DNA of 64,000 bases from Thermothielavioides terrestris NRRL 8126 (taxonomy: Eukaryota; Ascomycota; Sordariomycetes; Sordariales; Chaetomiaceae), in the NCBI RefSeq assembly GCF_000226115.1, contig NC_016461.1, positions 248,001 to 312,000 on the forward strand. The letters run 5' to 3'. Every line of letters begins with the position of its first letter. The stretch's first letter is position 1. Position numbers and translations under genes: made by a program. This document shows positions 55,301 through 64,000 of this stretch, piece by piece. The notes beneath the pieces are model-generated. The model searched no databases, had not been told where the DNA came from, and saw only the letters and a program-made list of their open reading frames with translations.

Positions 55301-55567
55301 TGGCAAGTCGGCAGCAGCACACCGCGGGGAGGGACAGCGTGCCTTTCTCCTCCGACACGTCACGCAGCTGCGCGGATTGAGGGCGGCCGAGGGCGCGGCG
55401 GTGGGAGAGTAGACGGAAGCGCCGGGCGGTGGATGGCGGGCGAGGGCCATGATCTGTTGGGGGTCGTAGCCGTCTTGGGGGCTGGGCGCTGAGGCGCCGT
55501 CGTGATTCGAGTTGGGGCTGTCGTCGACGCCGGAGGCCGGCGCATTCGTGCTTCCTTCCCCTGTCAT
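52301..55567 (-). CDS. Zn2Cys6 fungal-specific transcription factor
   Basis: Nuclear DNA-binding regulator. Exons 55343-55567, 54738-55280, 54317-54679 and 52301-54262 give 1030 aa. The binuclear zinc cluster is CVTCRRRK joined across intron 1 to VRCDKHMPCSNCRRAQIPC, a perfect C-x2-C-x6-C-x5-C-x2-C-x6-C. Intron 1 (55281-55342) needs a GC donor (AAG|GCACGC). A basic linker and a Leu-rich coiled segment (ERELELLKRLRKLEGIVEEL) for dimerisation follow. The middle-homology domain (Fungal_trans type) starts near IWQVYQENVDPILKIVH and includes the conserved FWAVCVLDLRSAEDQG. The C-terminal 250 residues have poly-Gln, Gly-rich and acidic stretches (DLDINMDEGFDWQTWQESL), likely activation regions. The third intron (54263-54316) is 54 nt, in frame and stop-free, so its removal is probable but not certain. 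Targets are unknown. Confidence 0.9.
55281..55342 (-). other. non-canonical GC-AG intron inside the zinc-cluster codons
   Basis: Removing these 62 nt (5' GCACGC, a GCTAAC branch-like site, 3' GGCAG) joins CRRRK to VRC in frame and completes the zinc cluster. No GT donor nearby gives the same result. Confidence 0.75.
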
Positions 55568-57429
55568 GGCGGCGTGCGGCGGCGTGGACCGGACCCAAAG
55601 GGTGTGTTGCAAATAGGGAAAAGATGGAAGCAGCGGGTGGGATTGGACCTACTACTAGCCTGGTGCTAGTGTCTGCCGGACGATGGGAGATAACGTGAGA
55701 GCGGATCAATCCGCTTGCGAAATGGCCGGAAGTGGTGGGGTCGGCGGACTGGGTGGACTGGGCGGACTCGGCTGGCCGACGCCGGAAGGCATTACCTGGA
55801 AGGTCGCGCACACGGCTCGGCTGGCGCGGGTTTGGGTCGGTTTAGGGTTGACAAACAGGCTGTTTGCGTGAGATACACTAACTAGCGTAGACGTCAGTGG
55901 GGCCGGGCCGGCATGCCGCTCTGAACGACCGGGCAATGGCCAGGCAATGACCGGGCGATCTTTCTTTGCTTCCCGTCTCTGCTGGTGCGAGTTGATTTTG
56001 GCTGGGCGAGCTGAAGTCTCAAAAGCCTTTGATCGAGTCGTGAAAACCTGGCCTGAGTGGTTGGGGGGGGGGTTTCACTGGCGGCGGGCCACAGCGCTGC
56101 CCCACCTCAGGCCAAGGGCCCACCAAGGCGCCACTTACCAATACACATATCTGTGCGCTTTTGGCTCTGCGGCTTTTATTCGCAACACTCCAAGGATTGA
56201 GTCAGGACAATGGCCCAGCGTGATGGTATTGTGAAAGCACAGCCAGGTGGCAGTTGGCTACCCCATGAGCTCAATTGCAGCGGGCGCAGACCGCACTGGT
56301 TGTTGAAGCATGAACTTCCTGACCTGGGACCTTACCTGGTAGGCAAAATTACCTAGGTAGGTACAACCTAGGTGGTAGTGTAAATAGGTGGAATGTACGG
56401 TACATACAAGACATACTGGTCAAGAGGCTTTAAATTATAGATCTAAGTGGAGTCTATTTTTCTCCACGAAAGCAAGATTGAAAGATCCTAATTTACGTGA
56501 AGTTTCATGTTGCAGAGTACGGATACCTCCTTGCGTTCCCTGCTGCCCTGCTGGCGGATGAACGCGACCTGCTTGCCGGATTGGCAGGTAGGTAACAAAC
56601 TGCTCGTCTGAAAGCCGACTGGTTGCTGTAAGTTATGTATCCTCAATACGATATGCTGTGTATTCCGTACACTCTGCAACACACAACGTGTGGGTCGGAC
56701 CGTTATTTCAGTTCGGGTTGCAGCGGCTTCGTCTCCATCGTCGACGCGATGCGCCGGAATTGTCCCGCCTTCGTCCGCCAGTGGGGGTGAGCCAGGTGCG
56801 CCGGGTGAGCTGCATGAGCGTCGAGTCTGCGGTGGACGAGTCCTGGAAAGAGCTCGAGTAAGTAAAGCTCGTCAAAAATGTGAATCCAGGCGAGGGGGGG
56901 CGAAGGCAGTCAGGGGGCCAAACGGTGCAAGATATCTAAGGTATTTAGACAGCTATTTGAAGTTGCAGGTAGGTACCTAGGTTGGAGTACAGATGCATCT
57001 CGGTAAATACACGGTTGAATTGGCGGGTGACCTCACTGGGGTTGTCAAGTTGGAATCGAGTACTTTGTACGGAATACTGTGGTATGGCGCAAGTTGGGTC
57101 AATCATCAATGACGTAACACTGCGGTCGCTGACTCGGCTGGCCCGACCCGTCTCTCACCCGTCGTTTATGCCGCACGAGATCCCGTTCGTGTGCCCGGGC
57201 CGTCGCCGGCTGAGTAATGACCAGTGATGGAGGTCGGCAGGATCCGCCTATTGTACTTCGTTTACACCTATCCGGTCCTCTCGAGTGCGTCCTGCGAGTG
57301 GAGATATATCTTCGACTAGGATCTTCACTCCTCGCTCTCGCACGAGGCCCCCTCCGCCACAAGTGCCACTGTCCAGCAGTGGCCTATTAGTAGAACAGCA
57401 GGCGCTGAAGGACGTTTACTATGGGTCAA
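55568..57429. other. intergenic region, transcription factor promoter side
   Basis: About 1.9 kb between the regulator's start and the 3' end of the glucosidase gene, both on minus. No supported gene; short frames only. Confidence 0.45.
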
Positions 57430-60270
57430 TCAAGCTGCCTCTCGCTCGTCTAAATCTATAACTTGCTCATATCCTCGACCCCATTGCCTCGGCAGCCTCC
57501 AAGCCAGCCAAGAGTTCACCGACCCAGCGAGTGCACTCATGAGTCGCCTTCTCAGCCTGATAGCAACGACCACTAGGGCAACAAACCCTACCACGCCGAA
57601 TAAGACCATCACGGAAAGCCCAGTTGACGCCTCCCGCCACGACGTGGTGTTTTCGCTCTCGTCCACCCCCTCCGCCCCCTGCGCAAAACGCAAGCCCATC
57701 AGCAAAATGACCGCCGCCGTCCAGCCCGTGAAAGCCCTGGTCCTTCTGCCCTCGCCCGTCTCGTCGGAATACTGCTCCCAGAAATATCCCGTCCTGTTCC
57801 AGCTCTCATACACCGTCCGGACCAATCTCTCCCTCAGCTCCGCAGCCAGCGACAAGGCCCTCGTCCGCACGGCCGCCGGGCCCTTTCCGGACAACCCCAC
57901 GTCTCGCAGGCGCAAGACAGCCAAGACATTGAGGTTGACCCACACCGCGCCGCGCCAGTAATCCTCGTCCCTGCCGTAATGCTCGTCCCCCTTGCTCAGA
58001 CTCCGCAGCCCGTGCGGCGACCACAGCCGGTCCGGGTCCGCAACCAGGTCCAGCAGCGCCGGCAGATGCGGGTGGTCCGCCCCGACCAGCCCCAGCAGCA
58101 GCGGCGTCAGCGAGACGTAGCCTTCGTGGCACACCAGCGCGTATTGCTGCTGCTGCTCGCCGTTCTCCTCCTCCTCCCGCCGCACCGTCGCGTCGCAGTA
58201 CGACTGCCGCGCCGCGTCCCAGTGCAGCGCGTCCAGGTTGTGCTTGGCGGCGGCGACGTGCGCGGCGTACGTCGCGGCGTCGTCGGCGTCGTTGTCGTCG
58301 TTGCCGTCGGCGCGCTGCTTGCCGAGGTAGAGCGCGGCCTGCTGCAGCGCGGCCGCGGCGCCGCCGACCCAGGCCAGCGCGTCGACGTGCAGCTCGCCCG
58401 GGTGCGGCGGGTCCGCGCGCGGGTAGTCGTCCAGGCCGCTGGGGAGGTTGTGCGTCGGGGTGCGGCCGCGCCAGCGGAAGCCGGTGCCCGGGATGGCGGA
58501 GGCCGGGCGCGGGTAGGCGCTGCTGAAGTTGCCCGCTTGGGTGCGGCGGAACCAGTGGTAGTGGCGGGCGAGCAAGCGGTAGAGCGTCTTGAGCAGGGCG
58601 GAGGCCTGGTCTGGGGAGGAAAGGTACGCGGAGGGATGGCCGGTGTAAGGGGATGCGCCGGTTAGCTTGGAGAGGATGGCGGGGAGGACGAGCGCAAGCA
58701 TTGTTGGGGGGTTGGCGTAGTGTGGGTATTGGACCTGAAACTCCGGGGGCACTCTGCTACGGGCTTCGGGTCCGAGTATCTGCTCCCGAGGGATCCAGCC
58801 GTCGTCGTCCATGAGGCTGAGCCAGCTGCGGAGGACGGATACGGCCAGATCGAGATCCCATTCGATCACGGGGAGGAGGTGGAACCCTTCGTCCCAGAGA
58901 AATCCGCGCGGGAAATAAGCACGGGAAGGCGTAAAGGAAAGCAGTGTTTTGGCATCGGTGGTGGTGACGTGGGCACGCGACATGGCGGATGCGGCTTTTG
59001 TCCAGAAGTCGAGGTCGGTCTCTTCATACTCGGGCGCGTGGGTCTCATCGACCCTGGTGTCTCCGTGGAAGAATCCTAGACCGCCCAGCAGGTTGGACAG
59101 GATTTCTTGGGAGAAGCGTGCGTATTCTTCTCCCTGAAACGGTGGCGTTCTCGAGAAGACCTTGTCCACGCTTGAAGGAAAGGAGCGGCGTAGGGAGCTG
59201 ATCCCCGTGTCCACAGCCTGGGCTACAACGGGGTAATGAGGCAAGCAACTTATCAGCTGGGAAGTCAAGTCCCAGCCAGAGCGAGGTTTTAACTTACCGT
59301 CTAGCGTGGATGCTTCCGCCGCATGGTACGTGAAAGTCAACTGGAATGCACCTTGAAATGTTGTTTGAACAAAGTGCATATTTCCAGCGCCAGGTGCATC
59401 TTGGATGGCGATTTGGTCGCCAGCAGCAGCCTTGACTTGATCGGCAAAGATAGCTGCTTCGAGTTAGCACAGGCTTCTGTTGATGCCAGTCTCGGTACAT
59501 GTAAGCCTACACTTTGCTTGCCAGATCTTATCTTCGGGTACCTGGACACTCCGTACCACGGTTTCATGCACGACGTTGTTTGTTGCATCTCCCAGGACTT
59601 GGAACTGGAAGCGGCCGAGACCAGCTATCTCTCCGCGGCAAGCAGCGTCGACTCCGTCCTTGTTCTTGGCGTGATTCTCGCACCAGAGAGACTTTGGCTC
59701 GTTGGCGTCTGCCATCTCAACTGCTGCGTGAAGAATCGCTGTCGTCTTCACACCGGTGGCACCCAGCTTTGGGGTACCGGTAATGCGCACAGCCCAGCTG
59801 CCCCCGTCCTCGGTCTTTAGAAAATCGGTGTTGATGTCGAGTTGAAGTTGCGTGTCATGCACGGCTTGAGAACCACCAACTCGTGGGTCGTAGAAAGTCC
59901 AGCCGTAGCCTTGCATTCCGTCATTCTGCTCGCACGTGTCGCGAAGAGCTGAACATGGTATGAGTATGATGGTCAATTAGGTTCGGATGCCGGGAATGGG
60001 TGGATGGACAGAAAACTCACTGCTCAACATTCTGTCGCGGCTCTCACCGCTCGCCCACATCAAGCCCATAAGCAGGGTCTCGGGGACTTGAGGACGGACT
60101 CCAAAGTAGAGATTTGGTCTGTATGGGCCCCATGTCTGCCATGACCGTTCCGGGGTGGATGATGATGATCTTGTTGAATTCGATGCCCCCGGACCTTGAG
60201 CATTGGCGCCGCCGAAGCAGAGGGCGCAGAGGAGAGTCAAACAACCCAACACCGCAGCCATGCTCCTCAT
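57430..60270 (-). CDS. mannosyl-oligosaccharide glucosidase (glucosidase I, GH63)
   Basis: ER enzyme that removes the terminal alpha-1,2-glucose from the Glc3Man9GlcNAc2 N-glycan, the first trimming step. Exons 60021-60270, 59511-59948, 59298-59456 and 57430-59222 (introns 72, 54, 75 nt) give 879 aa. A signal peptide is seen (MRSMAAVLGCLTLLCALCFG). The N-terminal beta-domain begins with WGPYRPNLYFGVRP and RDTCEQNDGMQGYGW. The (alpha/alpha)6 catalytic domain contains FPRGFLWDEGFHLLP, DYWRGAVWVNLNVL and WEQYSDETGEGRRTRAFTGW, which hold the acid/base residues of the family. A hydrophobic segment near the C-terminus (LSVMVLFGVVGFVALVVVAI) followed by basic residues suggests a type I anchor, rather than the N-terminal anchor of yeast Cwh41. 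It shares its promoter region with the divergent lectin-like gene. Confidence 0.93.
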
Positions 60271-60727
60271 TACGATTGGGAATGGGAATCGGAAGATGGC
60301 CGCCTCTACTCCGCGCTGCAGCCCTGTAAAATTGAACAAGTTGGCTGGAAGTTGCGGAATTCGGGAACTGGCACAAAAACGGATCAGCGTGTGCTGCGCC
60401 GTCGCGGTTTTTGGGGGCCAAAAATTCCTAGATTTCATTTGCTGTGGATGTTGGAAGAACAGGGGGTCTGAGACTCGTGGCACCCAATGAACCGCGGGCT
60501 TGGTTGCCAACAGAGAAAAGCTCGCCTGTTGTGATACGCTCAAACAAGATGACAATAAGCGCCGGCTAAAGCCCCCTGCGGCCGCCTGCATTTGCATGGT
60601 TGGTTTTGCGTTCCCCTATCAGGCTGCCATCGCCTCCGAATCTTGGCATCCGTGGTTTCCAGGATCCTTCTGCCAAAACTCTCGCAATCTTCTTGTCGAT
60701 CCTGCGACGAAGGCCCGAAGAAGCAAG
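60271..60727. promoter_or_regulatory. shared divergent promoter, GH63 and lectin-like gene
   Basis: 457 bp separate the two start codons and must contain both promoters and leaders. No specific box is called. Frames here are open on plus into the lectin gene from 60500, but no conserved start is visible upstream of 60728. Confidence 0.55.
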
Positions 60728-62395
60728 ATGGCGGCATATCACGGGGAGTCGCAACTGGGCTACAGCAACCTCGAGCCCGTCCCCTTGGACAACAACCACT
60801 GGAACATTCAGATGGGAAACGGCCTCGAAGCGGTTCAGCGGTACGGGAATCACGATAAACACGTGGTTTCAACCGGAACCGACAAAATACTCATCCAGGC
60901 CCATCCGACAGCACCGGAGGTTGTAGCGGCGGGCGGCTCATTACCCCATGTACCTCGGCGGACGATATGTGGCATGGGTCAAAGGACGTTCTGGGTGGTG
61001 GCAGGAGTCGTCGGCTTCATCCTGCTCGCCGCAGCCATAGGGGGTGGAGTAGGAGGGTCCCTCTCCCGTCATTCCCAGCCGAGCTCATCACTTGCAGCAG
61101 CCTCGACTGCGAGCACAGGGACCTCCACGGGGAGTCCGGCGCCCACCCCTACGAGAGTCCCTTTTCAGAACCTGAGCATCGCCGCCGCTCGGTGGGTCGA
61201 CGGCGACAGCATCACCCACTACCGTGTCTATACGCTATCCGGCAACTCGAGTCAGACACGCATTTTGGAGTCTGCGCGGGACCAGGACGACGGGGACTGG
61301 ACAGTCTCGGCGATTACGGATGTGAACGTCGACACTGTCCAAGCTGGGACGCCACTTTCCGTGTCTGTCGGATATCCGCATACAAACACGAGCAAGGTCC
61401 CGGTACGCGATACGTGCTCGGTTTCCCCCCTCCCGTCTTCGCTTGGGACTGACCATGGCCCCCTCACCGTTTCGTGCAGGTCAGGAGCGTCTACTACCTT
61501 CAACCCGGCGGAACCATCATCGAGCGGCAAACACCATACAAGGAAGCCGTGGGTGTCTGGGGAGACGACAACTTCAGCGGCCTCTATGCCGCGTCCAACG
61601 GGTCCTCTCTGTTTTCGTACTGGTATCAGGACCTCGATCAGCATCTCCAGGTCCTGGCCACCTTTTTCCAGGAGCTGGGTGTCAACGAGCTGACGATCGG
61701 CCGATACGTCGAGAACGGCACCAATGGACAGCCTTGGACGAGCTCCCGAAAGAGTATCCCAATCCAGGATGGGTCCTCCATCGCGGCCGTACCCGCCGGT
61801 GATGGGCAGGATATACGCTTGTATGTTGGGGGTAGCGATGGAACCATCAAACAGTTCGCTTACAATCTGGAAGATGATGTGCTGGGGAACGTCGTCGGTA
61901 GGTCACGTCCTGCGCTTTCATGATAGGTTACCATCAGTGTTGTTGACGGCGTGGATTGCATGTGGAAACACCGACTTGGGCATCTCTCCTCGGACACCCT
62001 TCTGCGTGACCATCGAGGACAACCGCAACTGGTACACAACCGCAACCATACCCGAATGCACCCAAGGCAGCACCGGCACCTTCCTCACCCACCTGCTCCT
62101 GTTTGCCTCGGCGGACCGACAGACCCTGTCGCTGGTGTCCTGGAACTGCTCCAGCGGCTACGTCAGCGCGCAGGACCGCATCGAGAAGCTCCTCCAGCCG
62201 AGGCGTACGTACCTCGGTCTTGCCACGACGTCGGCAAGCAACCTGACGTTTTCGGACCAAAGGGTATATGTGCTCTTTGACGACGGTGCCGGCCCGCAGG
62301 TCGAAGAGTGGCAGGTTCCCGCCAGTGGCGGGCTGGATATTGCTCGGCAAAATGGACCTTGGGAGCTTGTTGGGAAAGTCCCTATCCAACTATGA
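60728..62395 (+). CDS. single-pass membrane protein with fungal fucose-lectin-like beta-propeller domain
   Basis: Exons 60728-61402, 61480-61897 and 61938-62395 give 516 aa. There is no signal peptide. A hydrophilic cytosolic N-terminus of about 85 residues precedes one TM helix (FWVVAGVVGFILLAAAIGGG), then a Ser/Thr/Pro-rich stalk to about residue 145, implying type II topology. The outer part has repeated W/Y-rich blades such as SVYYLQPGGTI, GLYAASNGSSLFSYWYQD, IRLYVGGSDGTIKQFAYN and VYVLFDDGAGPQVEEW, resembling fungal fucose-specific lectin propellers. Sugar binding is inferred, not shown. The second intron is only 40 nt (61898-61937), unusually short, so the junction should be checked, although the frame is kept. 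It is divergent from glucosidase I, suggesting a link to glycoprotein handling. Confidence 0.78.
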
Positions 62396-62810
62396 GAGTG
62401 TTTTTTTGTGGCGGGATATATGAACCGTGTGCATCCGATAATTCTGCGCTCCCCGCAGCTCCCACAAGCTGCAATACTGCCTCTGTAAGCTCCTTAACTA
62501 ATGTTCTACCGTTAATATGTGGCTGTTGACTTCCAAAAAGCATTTACCTCCATCCAAAGCAGCCCACAACACCGTCAGGATGCCTCCCGCTCACCATCAT
62601 CCCCCTTCTCTACCAGTACTTTCGCGATGGCTATACAATGCTCCGGACCTGTGGTAAAGACGCCACGGATTTCTTTAGCACGTATAGCATGAACTGTCCT
62701 TCGCCTGAAGTCAGCACCTTTGTCCTTCCTCGTGTAGCGTCTATCATGCTATCTTACAATGTCACTTGACGAAATCCCACGTTGCCGCCAGCGGTGTTTC
62801 TGTTATTTCC
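62396..62810. other. convergent intergenic region
   Basis: Between the lectin-like gene (plus) and the DUF3632-like gene (minus). No further feature is seen. Confidence 0.5.
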
Positions 62811-63799
62811 CTACTGCGAGGTGTTCCGGGACGACTCCCGAAACAGCTCTGGCCGCAGCTGAACCATCTTGCCATAGGCCTCTCGGGCATTGTGCTTGAG
62901 ATCCCACTCTGCGTCCTCTGGGGTGCTGTCCGCCAGATCTCTGAGCTTGGCGGCCCAAGTCTTCCACTTCTCACCGTCTACCTCTTTCACCAACGCTTCG
63001 CCAGCATAGAGGATGTGCTGCGTCGCGATAACGGCGGCCGCCTTCAACACCAGCGGGGTCGAGTTCCGTGACGCAGGTTCTTCGAGGCCTTCAACGACGT
63101 CGTCGGTTGCCCATGGAACCGCATTGGCACCCAGTGTCTCCGCTCCAGTAAGCCTCGCAAGAAGCGTGTACATGTTGACCGCTTCGTTGCACCTGTCCAT
63201 GGAGTCATCTGGGCGGACTAGTGTGCGGAGAAATTTATGAGAATTCGTTTGGCCATTGATGGGGGGAAGCATATACACGTACGATGATAACAGTTCCATG
63301 TCTCGCGGGCTTCCTCGTTCACTACTTTCTGATCCCAGCCCAATCGAGGATCCTGCAAGGGAATGTCAGCCACCAAAACGTTCATGTTGCCGAAAAAGCC
63401 CAGCGCACTTACGTCCGGGTTGAACTCTTGCGCCGCATTCCTCTTCAAGCCGATCACGAGATCCGCCAATCGCCTGTGTTTGAAATCGTTGAACGGAACG
63501 TATGCCGCCACGTCAAAGACATGGGAAACAGCCGATCCAGCCACGATGATGGTCCCACGAGCGGGATTTCGTTTCCAGGAAGGGTCATCTGGATGGCAGA
63601 ACGTTTCTCGGTAGTAAGCGTGCAACGCCTCCAGGGCGTCTGCTGTCGCGTGCTCGGTTCCGTCTGGTGCAACGAGCAGATTCCTCACGATAGAGAGCGT
63701 CTTTTGTTCCACGCTGCTGATGTCATCCTCGTTGGCCATTTTTGCGAGATAGGTTAGCCATTGGGGTTGTGCCTGCTCTTCCTCCGGGATGCATTTCAT
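62811..63799 (-). CDS. DUF3632-family-like protein, function unknown
   Basis: Exons 63413-63799, 63283-63352 and 62811-63217 (introns 60 and 65 nt) give 287 aa. It is soluble and mostly alpha-helical by composition, with no signal or membrane segment. The order of conserved features matches fungal DUF3632 proteins as I recall them: a variable N-terminus, then DPRLGWDQKVVNEEARETWN, then MDRCNEAVNMYTLLARLTG, then WATDDVVEGLEE. These proteins have no known activity. They are numerous and fast-evolving in filamentous fungi. The family assignment is by pattern only. Confidence 0.65.
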
Positions 63800-64000
63800 G
63801 GTCGACCGCGCGTTCCTGATTCACGTAGGGTGCTCTGATTGAATGCGGTCGACGCTTATTGAAGGAATGAGAATGGAGTGCTGAAATTTGTGGACACAAA
63901 ATCAAAGATGGTTATCGTAGACTGAGAGGACCAGCGGAATGCCTGCTACAAGAAGCGGTTATGGACGGGCACTGTTGGAGATTGTGCGGGGTCGGTTTCC
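63800..64000. other. upstream flank of the last gene
   Basis: Promoter side of the DUF3632-like gene, cut off by the window end. Nothing recognisable. Confidence 0.4.

Overview
The window looks like nuclear DNA of a filamentous ascomycete, most likely a sordariomycete. Genes are GC-rich and carry short introns (about 40-110 nt) with GTAAGT-type donors, CTAAC/CTGAC-like branch sites and YAG acceptors. One 8 kb block is AT-rich and shows the CpA to TpA signature of repeat-induced point mutation (RIP). The gene set is also typical: a Zn2Cys6 regulator, a lipase-like/NACHT/ankyrin NLR, a DUF3632-type protein, SLX4, GH63 glucosidase I. No bacterial or organellar features were seen. Exon structures were built by hand; where summed exons gave a whole number of codons, the resulting protein length is stated.

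Layout. 1-1540: no convincing gene, a possible gene relic and a 30-nt poly-C run. 1549-6085: a nine-exon cytochrome P450 followed in the same direction by a DHA2-type MFS efflux transporter, a possible small or eroded metabolite module. 6086-16510: a repeat island with a fold-back element containing internal palindromes, a 240-bp minisatellite, an inverted repeat, and a RIP-degraded Helitron whose Rep/PIF1-like helicase can still be read through TAG/TAA stops. 17118-18811: amino-acid/GABA-type permease. 18812-20712: intergenic with diverged repeats. 20713-24000: fructosamine-3-kinase-like protein and a short-chain dehydrogenase, both on minus. 26299-35312: ribosomal protein eS21 (minus), then SLX4, a Nudix hydrolase and an AAA ATPase (plus). 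36490-40366: a fungal NLR (alpha/beta-hydrolase, NACHT, ankyrin) on minus, with 59- and 61-nt poly-A runs in its first intron and just beyond its 3' end. 41748-44034: MsrA and a mitochondrial Bax-inhibitor-1-family protein, convergent. 46094-49153: a single-exon protein combining two cyclic-nucleotide-binding domains, an F-box and leucine-rich repeats. 51028-51294: a small cysteine-rich secreted protein. 52301-55567: Zn2Cys6 transcription factor with a GC-AG intron inside the zinc-cluster codons. 57430-62395: ER glucosidase I (GH63) and, divergently, a membrane-anchored lectin-like protein. 62811-63799: DUF3632-like protein.

How genes may work together. P450 and MFS could act on one small molecule (oxidation, then export), but no backbone synthase is present. 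GH63 and the lectin-like protein share a 457-bp intergenic region and both concern glycans. MsrA, the Nudix hydrolase and the fructosamine kinase are all repair or housekeeping enzymes, but their positions do not suggest an operon-like unit. The NLR is a candidate self/non-self or cell-death switch. The least explained signals are a terminal-hairpin motif containing GCGAAGC that recurs at 8020, 16494 and 19375, the fold-back element at 6440-7020, and the double-CNBD/F-box/LRR architecture.
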